Source: Tardiphaga sp051811025 (GTDB taxonomy: Bacteria; Pseudomonadota; Alphaproteobacteria; Rhizobiales; Xanthobacteraceae). Taken from it: a DNA stretch of 64,000 bases. A model generated the notes under the pieces. That model saw only the letters and a program-made list of their open reading frames with translations. It did not search any database and was not told the DNA's origin. This document shows, one piece after another, positions 25,893-33,793 of this stretch. The first letter of the stretch is position 1; every line of letters begins with the position of its first letter. The stretch spans positions 2,542,001-2,606,000 of the forward strand of contig NZ_JBPWQE010000001.1 in the NCBI RefSeq assembly GCF_051811025.1, read 5' to 3'. The position numbers and the translations under genes are program-made.

Positions 25893-27059
25893 TTGGCCAA
25901 AGACCGGGTCTATCTCGACTGGAATGCGACAACACCGCTGCGCCCGGAGGCGCGGGCAGCGATGGTGGCCGCGTGGGATTTGGCTGGTAACCCGTCATCG
26001 GTTCATACCGAGGGCCGCCAGGCCCGCAGGATCATCGAGGATGCCCGTGCGATGGTCGCGGGCGCGGTGGGTGTAGATTCGCGAAACGTCGTGTTCACCT
26101 CGGGCGGAACTGAGGCCAATGTACTGGCGCTGACGCCTGGATTGGTGCGCAATCCGGGCGTGCCGGTGCGGCGGCTGATCGTATCAGCGGTGGAGCACGC
26201 CTCGGTGCTGGCGGGCGGCCGCTTCGCTGCGGAAGACTTGCAGGTGCTGGGTGTGGACCGCGATGGCATCGTGAGGCCTGACGATTTGCGGGTGCTGCTG
26301 GCTGATGGGAAGCCCGCGCTGGTTTCCGTAATGCTGGCCAATAATGAAACCGGCGCCCTTCAACCGATTCCTGAGCTTGCCGGCATGGTGCATGACGCGG
26401 GTGGCTTGTTGCACGTCGATGCGGTGCAGGCGCTCGGAAAGATAACTATAAATATCAGTCAATTGAATGCAGATCTTCTATCAATTTCTGCGCATAAAAT
26501 TGGCGGCCCGAAGGGCGTTGGCGCGCTGGTCATGGCCAACGGTGTCGCCGGGCTTGAGGCATTGCTCCGCGGCGGCGGGCAGGAACTAGGGCGTCGGGCG
26601 GGTACCGAGAATGTGCCCGGAATCGCCGGCTTCGGCGCCGCAGTAACGGCCGCTATGGCGTCGCTGGAGGACATGAATAGGGTCGAAAAACTGCGTCAGC
26701 GGCTTGAGGCGGGCTTGCAGCAATCCAGCAACGGGCTTGTGTTCGCCCAAGATGTGCCGCGTCTGCCCAATACGGTTCTGTTCGGTGCCCCCGGATTGCG
26801 CGCTGAGACCGCCGTGATTGGATTTGATCTCGAAGGTATCGCAGTATCGTCTGGTTCGGCCTGTTCTTCTGGTAAGGTGCAGCCGTCTCACGTGCTCGAA
26901 GCCATGGGTTTCGGGCCGGAGCTGACCCGGAGTGCCGTGCGTCTCAGTCTGGGCTGGTCCAGCACCGAAGCGGACGTTGATCGGTGTCTGGAGGCTTGGC
27001 GAAAGCTCTCGGGTACACTACTTAAACATAGCGATGAAACAGAGCTTGAACGGTTCTAA
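25893..27059 (+). CDS. Cysteine desulfurase, class I (NifS/IscS-like)
   Basis: The start is uncertain. TTG at 25893 (MAKDRVYLDWNATTP) gives 388 residues, the usual size; AAGG lies upstream. GTG 25821 and ATG 25728 would add unconserved sequence. PLP enzyme motifs: YLDWNATTPLRPEA, TSGGTEANVLAL, LANNETGALQPIP, HVDAVQALGK, the PLP-lysine in SAHKIGGPKG (Lys202), and the catalytic loop SSGSACSSGK with Cys324. It takes sulfur from cysteine for Fe-S cluster assembly. It opens the SUF operon, 108 bases before sufB, and is distinct from the class II SufS encoded further down, so the operon carries two desulfurases. Confidence 0.93.
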   Translation: MAKDRVYLDWNATTPLRPEARAAMVAAWDLAGNPSSVHTEGRQARRIIEDARAMVAGAVGVDSRNVVFTSGGTEANVLALTPGLVRNPGVPVRRLIVSAVEHASVLAGGRFAAEDLQVLGVDRDGIVRPDDLRVLLADGKPALVSVMLANNETGALQPIPELAGMVHDAGGLLHVDAVQALGKITINISQLNADLLSISAHKIGGPKGVGALVMANGVAGLEALLRGGGQELGRRAGTENVPGIAGFGAAVTAAMASLEDMNRVEKLRQRLEAGLQQSSNGLVFAQDVPRLPNTVLFGAPGLRAETAVIGFDLEGIAVSSGSACSSGKVQPSHVLEAMGFGPELTRSAVRLSLGWSSTEADVDRCLEAWRKLSGTLLKHSDETELERF

Positions 27060-27062
27060 GAG
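27045..27062 (+). promoter_or_regulatory. Imperfect Irr-box-like sequence upstream of sufB
   Basis: GCTTGAA-CGG-TTCTAAG, at the stop codon of the desulfurase gene, matches the rhizobial iron control element (TTTAGAA-N3-TTCTAAA) well in the right half (6 of 7) and poorly in the left (4 of 7). It lies about 105 bases upstream of sufB. Weak evidence only. Confidence 0.2.
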
Positions 27063-27167
27063 GGGTGATTTCCCCACGGGAACATCGTAAAGAACCCTGA
27101 CAAGTTTTGAGTTTCACGTTTCTGGATTGATCCACCGCGGTCCTTGAAACCGCGAGCGGAGGATAAA

Positions 27168-28649
27168 ATGGCTGCCGTACAGGAGACAGTCGATCGGGTT
27201 CGCCAGATCGACGTCGATCAATATCGTTATGGATTCGAGACCATCATCGAATCCGAGAAGGCTCCAAAGGGCCTCTCCGAAGACACCGTCCGTTACATCT
27301 CCGCTAAAAAGAACGAGCCAGCCTGGATGCTGGAATGGCGTCTTGAGGCGTATCGCCGCTGGCTGACCATGGAAGAGCCGAAGTGGGCGCGGGTGGAGTA
27401 TCCGAAGATCGACTTCCAGGATCTCTATTACTATTCGGCGCCGAAGCCGAAGAAGACGATCGGCTCGATCGACGAGATCGATCCCGAAATTCTCGAGACC
27501 TACAAGAAGCTCGGCATTCCGCTCCGTGAGATCGAGGCGCTGGAAGGCGTCGTTCGTCCCGAGGGTGAGCGCAGGATCGCCGTCGACGCCGTGTTCGATT
27601 CGGTGTCGGTCGCGACCACGTTCCAGAAAGAGCTGAAGCAGGCTGGCGTGATCTTCATGCCGATCTCGGAAGCCATCCGCGAACATCCCGATCTGGTGAA
27701 GCAGTATCTCGGCACGGTCGTGCCGACCTCGGATAACTTCTACGCCACGCTGAACTCGGCCGTGTTCTCCGACGGTTCGTTCGTCTATGTGCCGCCGGGC
27801 GTGCGTTGCCCGATGGAACTGTCGACCTATTTCCGCATCAACGAGCGCAATACCGGTCAGTTCGAACGGACGCTGATCATCGCCGACAAGGGCGCTTACG
27901 TCAGCTATCTCGAAGGCTGTACAGCGCCGCAGCGCGACGAGAACCAGCTACACGCGGCTGTCGTCGAGCTGGTCACGCTGGATGACGCCGAGATCAAGTA
28001 TTCGACCGTGCAGAACTGGTACCCCGGCAATTCCGAGGGCAAGGGCGGCATCTACAATTTCGTCACCAAGCGTGGCGACTGCCGCGGCGACAATTCCAAG
28101 ATCTCCTGGACCCAGGTGGAGACCGGTTCGGCGATCACCTGGAAATATCCGTCCTGCATCCTGCGCGGCGACAATTCGCGCGGCGAGTTCTACTCGATCG
28201 CGATTTCGAACGGCTATCAGCAGGTCGATAGCGGCACCAAGATGATCCATCTCGGCAAGAACACCACGAGCCGGATCATCTCCAAAGGCATCGCCGCCGG
28301 CAAGTCGCAGAACACCTATCGCGGCCTCGTCACCGCGCATCGCAAGGCGACGAACGCACGTAACTTCACGGCCTGTGACTCGCTGCTGATTGGCGATCAG
28401 TGCGGCGCGCATACCGTGCCGTATATCGAGGCGAAAAACGCCTCGACGCTGTTCGAGCACGAGGCGACCACCTCGAAGATCTCCGAAGACGTGCTGTTCT
28501 ACTGCATCCAGCGTGGCCTGAGCCAGGAAGAGGCCGTCGGCCTCGTGGTCAATGGTTTCGTGAAGGACGTGTTGCAGCAGCTGCCGATGGAATTCGCAGT
28601 GGAAGCGCAGAAGCTGATTTCGATCTCGCTCGAGGGATCGGTGGGCTAA
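27168..28649 (+). CDS. sufB: Fe-S cluster assembly protein SufB
   Basis: 493 residues from the ATG at 27168, preceded by GCGGAGGATAAA. SufB landmarks: YGFETIIESEKAPKGL, the PPGVRCPMELSTYFRIN segment, YLEGCTAPQRDENQLHAAVVEL (key part EGCTAPQRDENQLH), KRGDCRGDNSKISWTQVETGS (key part SKISWTQVETGS), and the C-terminal SLLIGDQCGAHTVPYIE with the conserved cysteine, followed by EHEATTSKISEDVLFY. SufB is the scaffold of the SufBC2D complex, on which clusters form. Length and sequence are typical of alphaproteobacteria. It is separated from sufC by 155 bases. Confidence 0.98.
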   Translation: MAAVQETVDRVRQIDVDQYRYGFETIIESEKAPKGLSEDTVRYISAKKNEPAWMLEWRLEAYRRWLTMEEPKWARVEYPKIDFQDLYYYSAPKPKKTIGSIDEIDPEILETYKKLGIPLREIEALEGVVRPEGERRIAVDAVFDSVSVATTFQKELKQAGVIFMPISEAIREHPDLVKQYLGTVVPTSDNFYATLNSAVFSDGSFVYVPPGVRCPMELSTYFRINERNTGQFERTLIIADKGAYVSYLEGCTAPQRDENQLHAAVVELVTLDDAEIKYSTVQNWYPGNSEGKGGIYNFVTKRGDCRGDNSKISWTQVETGSAITWKYPSCILRGDNSRGEFYSIAISNGYQQVDSGTKMIHLGKNTTSRIISKGIAAGKSQNTYRGLVTAHRKATNARNFTACDSLLIGDQCGAHTVPYIEAKNASTLFEHEATTSKISEDVLFYCIQRGLSQEEAVGLVVNGFVKDVLQQLPMEFAVEAQKLISISLEGSVG

Positions 28650-28804
28650 GTCCCGCCATCGCGGATGCCCGCACAGCGGCGCTTCCAGGATGTCGGCAAA
28701 ATTGAAAACCATCCTTAGAGGCTCGCCACGATTGGTGAGCACTCCTGCCTGAACCCGAGTGCGTTCAGGCGAGGGTGACGATGATGATCAAAGGATAAAG
28801 ACTG

Positions 28805-29563
28805 ATGACTGCATTGCTTGAAGTGAAGGACCTGCAGGTTCGTGTCGAGGATCGCGAGATTCTCCATGGGCTGACGATGACCGTGAATGGCGGCGAAGTG
28901 CATGCCATCATGGGACCGAACGGTTCGGGCAAATCCACGCTCAGCCACGTCATCGCCGGCAAGCCCGGTTATGAGGTGACCGGCGGCGAGATCCTGTTCA
29001 AGGGCGAAGACCTGCTGGAAATGGAGCCAGATGAGCGCGCCGCCAAGGGCGTGTTCCTGGCGTTCCAGTATCCCGTGGAAATTCCCGGCGTGACGACAAT
29101 GAACTTCCTGCGCACCGCGGTGAATGCGCAGCGCAAGGCGCGCGGCGAATCCGAATATCTGGTGCCGGACTTCCTCAGGAAGGTTCGTGAAGTTGCTGCT
29201 TCGCTGAACATCCCGATGGATATGCTGAAGCGCGGCGTCAATGTTGGCTTCTCCGGCGGTGAGAAGAAGCGCAATGAAGTGTTGCAGATGGCACTGTTCC
29301 AGCCGAGCCTGTGCATCCTCGACGAGATGGACTCCGGTCTGGACATCGACGCGCTGCGCGTCGCGGCTGACGGCGTCAACGCGCTGCGCAGCCCGGATCG
29401 CGCCATGGTCGTGATCACGCATTATCAGCGCCTGCTGAACTACATCGTGCCTGATGTGGTGCATGTGATGTCACAGGGCCGCGTCGTGAAGTCGGGCGGC
29501 AAGGAACTGGCGCTCGAACTCGAGGCGACCGGCTACGCGCAGTATGAAGAAGTGGCAGCCTGA
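28805..29563 (+). CDS. sufC: Fe-S cluster assembly ATPase SufC
   Basis: 252 residues. ABC-type ATPase with Walker A GPNGSGKST (37-45), signature SGGEKKRNEV, Walker B LCILDEMDSGLD, and the H-loop ITHYQRLL. FQYPVEIPGV in the Q-loop region is diagnostic of SufC. It drives conformational change in SufBC2D; it is a cytosolic, not a transport, ATPase. A GGATAAAGACTG precedes the start. sufD follows after 11 bases. Confidence 0.98.
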   Translation: MTALLEVKDLQVRVEDREILHGLTMTVNGGEVHAIMGPNGSGKSTLSHVIAGKPGYEVTGGEILFKGEDLLEMEPDERAAKGVFLAFQYPVEIPGVTTMNFLRTAVNAQRKARGESEYLVPDFLRKVREVAASLNIPMDMLKRGVNVGFSGGEKKRNEVLQMALFQPSLCILDEMDSGLDIDALRVAADGVNALRSPDRAMVVITHYQRLLNYIVPDVVHVMSQGRVVKSGGKELALELEATGYAQYEEVAA

Positions 29564-29574
29564 GTGAGACAATC

Positions 29575-30894
29575 ATGAATGTAGCTCTCGCAAAGACGAC
29601 AACGGGCGCGGTGCTGGACGGCACGTTCGCTGCCGCGCGCGGCCGGCTGCCGGGCGTCGGCACGGTGGCCGAAACGCGCCAGCAGGCGTTTGACGATTTC
29701 GCCCGCACGGGCCTGCCGACCCGGCGCATCGAAGAGTGGAAATATACCGACCTGCGCAAGCTGCTCGGCGACGTGGCGCCTTTGGCACCCGCGCCAGATC
29801 AGGCTGCGCTGGCCCAGGCTGCAAAGCTGGTCGAGACGCTTGGCACGGGCGATACGCAGAAGCTCGTCATCGTCGACGGTGTCTTTGCGGCGGGTCTTTC
29901 CGATCTGACATCGGGTGGCGGCGTAACCGTGCACGCGCTCAGCGCCATGCTCGACGATGCCACCAGTGCCACGCGAGCTGACCTGTTGCGCTCGCGTATT
30001 GTCGATCCGATGATCGCGCTGAATGCCGCTTTTGCGACCGATGGCATGTTGATCGATATCGCCGACGATGCCGCTCCGGCCCGGCCGCTGCACATCGTGC
30101 ATGTGGCGACGCGCCCGAGCGTGGCCGCCTTCACGCGGTCGCTTGTTCGCATCGGCAATCGTGCGCGTGTGACGCTGGTCGAAAGCTTTATCGCGACAGA
30201 GGCTGCGAAGTCCTATCAGGCCCATGACGCTGTCGTGATCTGGATCGGTGACGATTCCGATCTGCAGCATGTGCGCGTGATGGAAGACGCCGGCGACGCC
30301 GCGAATATCGCAACGGCCATTGTCACAGTCGGCGCGCGGACCAAGTTCAACACGTTCAGCCTGACCACTGGCGGTGGCGTCAGCCGCTATCAGAGCTTCA
30401 TCACGCTGGCTGGTGTGGATTCGGAGTTGTCGACCAACAGCGTTCATCTGCTGCGCGACAAGCAGCATGGCGACTGCACCTTCGTGATCGAGCACGCGGC
30501 GCCGAATTGCCTCAGCCGAGAGCTGTTCCGCGCCGTGCTCGACGATCGCGCGCATTCGGTGTTTCAGGGCCGCATCAACGTCCATCAGATCGCGCAGAAG
30601 ACCGACGGCAAGATGATGTCACGGGCACTGCTGCTGTCCGACGAGGCGGAGATCGACAACAAGCCTGAGCTCGAGATATTCGCTGACGACGTGCAGTGCG
30701 GCCATGGCGCGACCATAGGCGCGCTGGATGACAGTCTGCTATTCTATCTGCGGGCTCGCGGCCTGCCGGAAAAGGCTGCGCAGGCGCTGCTGATCCAGGC
30801 CTTCGTTGGTGAAGCGCTGGAGTCGATCGTGAATGACGATCTGCGCGACGTCGCGATATTGGCAGCGGAGCGCTGGCTGGAGACGCGCGCATGA
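29575..30894 (+). CDS. sufD: Fe-S cluster assembly protein SufD
   Basis: 439 residues, with the weaker N-terminal conservation usual for SufD (GLPTRRIEEWKYTDLRKLL) and the shared SufB/SufD beta-helix core. The C-terminal signature is HGATIGALDDSLLFYLRARGLPEKAAQALLI (key parts HGATIGALDD and FYLRARGLPE), with FADDVQCGHG before it. It forms the heterodimer with SufB where clusters are built and has a role in iron acquisition. The ATG of sufS overlaps its stop codon by 4 bases, showing translational coupling. Confidence 0.97.
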   Translation: MNVALAKTTTGAVLDGTFAAARGRLPGVGTVAETRQQAFDDFARTGLPTRRIEEWKYTDLRKLLGDVAPLAPAPDQAALAQAAKLVETLGTGDTQKLVIVDGVFAAGLSDLTSGGGVTVHALSAMLDDATSATRADLLRSRIVDPMIALNAAFATDGMLIDIADDAAPARPLHIVHVATRPSVAAFTRSLVRIGNRARVTLVESFIATEAAKSYQAHDAVVIWIGDDSDLQHVRVMEDAGDAANIATAIVTVGARTKFNTFSLTTGGGVSRYQSFITLAGVDSELSTNSVHLLRDKQHGDCTFVIEHAAPNCLSRELFRAVLDDRAHSVFQGRINVHQIAQKTDGKMMSRALLLSDEAEIDNKPELEIFADDVQCGHGATIGALDDSLLFYLRARGLPEKAAQALLIQAFVGEALESIVNDDLRDVAILAAERWLETRA

Positions 30895-32135
30895 CATTGC
30901 ATCCCGCAGTCTCGAACGGGTCGTACGACGTCGCTCGCGTCCGCGAGGATTTTCCGGCGCTCGGGATGAAGGTCTATGGCAAGCCGCTGGTCTATCTCGA
31001 CAACGCGGCATCGGCGCAGAAGCCCTATGCCGTGCTGGATCGCATGACCGAGGCTTACAAGTCCGAATATGCCAATGTGCATCGCGGGTTGCACTATCTC
31101 GCCAATGCGGCAACCGAGGCCTATGAGGGCGCGCGCATCAAGGTGCAACATTTCCTCAACGCCAAGCGGCCAGAAGAGATCATCTTCACCCGCAACGCTA
31201 CCGACGCGCTCAATCTGGTGGCGTCCTCCTGGGGTGAGAACATCAAGGCTGGCGACGAGATCGTGCTCTCGATCATGGAGCACCACTCCAACATCGTACC
31301 GTGGCACTTCCTGAGGGAGCGGCAGGGGGCCGTCATCAAATGGGCGCCGGTCGATGACGAAGGCAATTTCCTGATCGACGAATTCGAGAAGCTGCTGACC
31401 GACCGCACCAAGATCGTCGCCATCACCCATATGTCCAACGCGCTCGGCACACTGGTGCCGGTCAAAGAGGTCGTGAAGCTTGCGCATGCGCGCGGCATTC
31501 CGGTTGTGGTGGACGGCAGCCAGGCTGCCGTGCATCTGCCGGTGGACGTGCAGGACATCGACGCCGACTTCTACATCTTCACCGGCCACAAGCTGTATGG
31601 GCCGACCGGGATCGGCGTGCTGTACGGCAAATACGATCACCTCGTTGCGATGCGGCCCTACGCCGGCGGCGGTGAGATGATCCGCGAAGTGTCCAGGGAG
31701 TGGGTCACCTATGGCGATCCGCCGCACAAGTTCGAGGCCGGTACTCCGGCCATCGTCGAGGCCATCGGTCTCGGTGCGGCCATCGATTACGTCAATTCGA
31801 TTGGCAAGGAGCGGATTGCCGCCCATGAGCACGACCTCCTGACCTATGCCCAGGACCGGCTGCGCGAGATCAATTCGCTGAAAATCTTCGGCACCGCCAA
31901 AACCAAGGGTCCGGTGATCTCGTTCGAGATCAAGGGCGCCCACGCTCACGACATCGCCACCGTGATCGACCGGCAGGGCGTCGCTGTCCGTGCAGGAACC
32001 CACTGCGTGATGCCGCTTCTGGAGCGATTCAATGTGACGGCCACGTGCCGCGCATCATTCGGAATGTATAATACCCGCGAGGAGGTTGACCACCTCGCAC
32101 AGGCGCTGATCAAGGCACGGGAGTTGTTTGCATGA
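30891..32135 (+). CDS. sufS: Cysteine desulfurase SufS (class II)
   Basis: 414 residues. Opens DVARVREDFPALGMKVYGKPLVYLDNAAS (key part YLDNAASAQKP); contains FTRNATDALNLVA, MEHHSNIVPWH, DGSQAAVHLPVDVQ, the PLP lysine in TGHKLYGPTG (Lys234), and the class II active-site loop RAGTHCVMPLLERF with Cys372. It gives persulfide sulfur to SufBCD; class II enzymes normally need SufE or SufU as partner, and neither is in this operon. ATGA overlaps link it to both sufD and the DUF59 gene. Confidence 0.97.
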   Translation: MTLHPAVSNGSYDVARVREDFPALGMKVYGKPLVYLDNAASAQKPYAVLDRMTEAYKSEYANVHRGLHYLANAATEAYEGARIKVQHFLNAKRPEEIIFTRNATDALNLVASSWGENIKAGDEIVLSIMEHHSNIVPWHFLRERQGAVIKWAPVDDEGNFLIDEFEKLLTDRTKIVAITHMSNALGTLVPVKEVVKLAHARGIPVVVDGSQAAVHLPVDVQDIDADFYIFTGHKLYGPTGIGVLYGKYDHLVAMRPYAGGGEMIREVSREWVTYGDPPHKFEAGTPAIVEAIGLGAAIDYVNSIGKERIAAHEHDLLTYAQDRLREINSLKIFGTAKTKGPVISFEIKGAHAHDIATVIDRQGVAVRAGTHCVMPLLERFNVTATCRASFGMYNTREEVDHLAQALIKARELFA

Positions 32136-32533
32136 GTGACATTGCAGAAGCCAAAACGCCGGACGCCACCCCCGAGGCTGAGAAGCTCTCTCACATGCAG
32201 ACCACCTCGGCGCTCGATCCCGCCGAAACCGAACGTTTAGGCACCGAGATCGTCGCCGCGCTGAAGACCGTGTTCGACCCGGAAATTCCGGCTGACATCT
32301 ACGAGCTCGGCCTGATCTACAAGGTCGACATCAAGGACGATCGCTCAGTCCAGGTCGAGATGACGCTGACGACGCCGAACTGTCCCGCCGCCGAAGAGCT
32401 TCCGACCATGGTGGAGAATGCCGTGGCCAGCGTGCCCGGCGTTGGCTTGGTCAAGGTCGAGATCGTCTGGGAGCCGACCTGGACGCCGGACCGGATGACC
32501 GACGAGGCACGTCTCGTTCTGAATATGTGGTGA
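32132..32533 (+). CDS. sufT: DUF59/MIP18 family Fe-S maturation protein (SufT-like)
   Basis: 133 residues, overlapping sufS by 4 bases. The MIP18/DUF59 core is FDPEIPADIYELGLIYKVDI, followed by MTLTTPNCPAAEELP with the conserved cysteine and VWEPTWTPDRMTDEARLVL at the C terminus. The first ~40 residues are a variable extension. SufT-type proteins help transfer clusters to target proteins. Position between sufS and sufA is standard for alphaproteobacteria. The symbol is given by family and context. Confidence 0.92.
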   Translation: MSDIAEAKTPDATPEAEKLSHMQTTSALDPAETERLGTEIVAALKTVFDPEIPADIYELGLIYKVDIKDDRSVQVEMTLTTPNCPAAEELPTMVENAVASVPGVGLVKVEIVWEPTWTPDRMTDEARLVLNMW

Positions 32534-32595
32534 GCGTCGCGTCTCGTTCTCAATATCGCCGTTGGCGGCCTTGAACCGCCCAAGGGACTGAACAC

Positions 32596-33006
32596 ATGAC
32601 TGAGATGACCCCGAACCCGACCATACCGGCTGCGAAGCCGAAGCCGCGTCCCCGTCCGCAGGTGATGCGCCTGACCGATGCTGCCGCAACGCGGATCCGG
32701 CAACTGACAGAGCGTGCGGATTCCGAGATCGTCGGCCTGCGTGTCGGCATCAAGAACGGCGGCTGTGCCGGCCAGTCCTACACCGTCGAATATGCCCATG
32801 ACATCAAGCCAACCGACGAAATCGTCGAAGATAAGGGCGTGAAGATCCTGGTCGATCCCAAGGCCGTGCTGTTCCTGCTCGGCACCGAGATGGACTACAA
32901 GACCGACCGCATGCAGGCCCAGTTCGTGTTCAACAACCCGAACCAGATCTCGGCCTGCGGCTGCGGCGAGTCCGTGCAACTGACGCCGGCGAAGATCGAC
33001 GGCTGA
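32596..33006 (+). CDS. sufA: A-type Fe-S carrier protein (SufA/IscA family)
   Basis: 136 residues. A Pro/Lys-rich lead of ~25 residues is followed by the HesB/IscA fold: RLTDAAATRIRQL, RVGIKNGGCAGQSYTVEY with Cys57, and a C-terminal CGCGES with Cys121 and Cys123. These are the three conserved cysteines that hold a cluster. It carries clusters from SufBCD to apoproteins. It is the last gene of the SUF operon; 62 bases separate it from the DUF59 gene, and a palindromic repeat follows. Confidence 0.94.
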   Translation: MTEMTPNPTIPAAKPKPRPRPQVMRLTDAAATRIRQLTERADSEIVGLRVGIKNGGCAGQSYTVEYAHDIKPTDEIVEDKGVKILVDPKAVLFLLGTEMDYKTDRMQAQFVFNNPNQISACGCGESVQLTPAKIDG

Positions 33007-33032
33007 GAGCTGTCATTTCATAACTAGAACGC

Positions 33033-33123
33033 TGTCATGCCCGGGCTTGTCCCGGGCATCCATCTTTGGGCTCCGTGAAAGCGAAGAAAGTTGGACGGCC
33101 GGGACCAAGCCCGGCCATGACTT
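33033..33123. repeat. Intergenic palindromic repeat, copy A
   Basis: The ends TGTCATG and CATGACT are inverted. Inside, GCCCGGG-CTTGT-CCCGGGC and GGCCGGG-ACCAAG-CCCGGCC form two GC-rich hairpins. The order TCATGCCCGG, hairpin, CATCCA, variable middle, GGA, GGGAC, GGCCATGAC matches copy B at 52723. Such elements are scattered between genes in Bradyrhizobium and its relatives; their role is unknown. Confidence 0.7.
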
Positions 33124-33182
33124 AGGGAGGGGGTGTTGCGTCACAGCTTCCATGCGCGCCTTCCTGGCCCTACACTTCTTCG

Positions 33183-33659
33183 ATGGACCGCGATTTCCTC
33201 AGTGAACTTTTCGCCGGCTTTGGCTCGGTGACGATCCGGCGGATGTTTTCCGGCTTTGGCATTTCCGCCGATGGCATCAACTTCGCGCTGGTGCTGCGCG
33301 GCGCGATTTATCTGCGCGCCGACGAGAACTCGATCCCGCGTTTCGAGAGCGAAGGCTCAAATTGTTTTCAGTACGAGATGCGCGGCAAGCTGCGGATGAT
33401 CGGATCTTACTGGCAGCTGCCAGAACGGCTTTACGACGATCCCGATGAAGTCACCGAATGGGCGAGGGTCGCGCATGCCGCAGCGATCCGAGCGTCGCTG
33501 GCAAAAGCAGGCAAGAAGCGGGCAACGAAGAAAGCGACGAAGGCTAAGGTCGTGAAGAAGACCGCGGCGAAAAAGAAGGCCGCCAAGAAGGCTGCGGTTA
33601 AGAAGGTCGCCAGCAAGAAAGCCGGTAAAGCCGCAAAGAAGCGCAAATCCGCATCCTGA
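33183..33659 (+). CDS. TfoX N-terminal domain protein with a Lys/Ala-rich tail
   Basis: 158 residues. Residues 1-100 match the TfoX/Sxy N-terminal domain (LFAGFGSVTIRRMFSGFGI, then GAIYLRADE and YWQLPERLYDDPDEVTEWARVAH, in pieces). Residues about 107-158 are almost only Lys, Ala, Val, Arg and Thr, like a histone H1 tail. TfoX in gammaproteobacteria activates competence genes; single-domain alphaproteobacterial relatives are of unknown function. The basic tail probably binds DNA or RNA. The ATG at 33183 lacks a clear ribosome-binding site. The gene is isolated by the repeat upstream and faces the diguanylate cyclase gene. Confidence 0.85.
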   Translation: MDRDFLSELFAGFGSVTIRRMFSGFGISADGINFALVLRGAIYLRADENSIPRFESEGSNCFQYEMRGKLRMIGSYWQLPERLYDDPDEVTEWARVAHAAAIRASLAKAGKKRATKKATKAKVVKKTAAKKKAAKKAAVKKVASKKAGKAAKKRKSAS

Positions 33660-33793
33660 GGAGCCGTTGCGCGGCGTCTTCCTTGCGAATGGTGAAGCCA
33701 TTCGCTGGGGATGGCCACGGGCGCCGGCGCGCGACCTCATGGTTCGAGACGCGCGAAGACGCGCTCCTCACCATGAGGACGGAGTGCGGGGCA

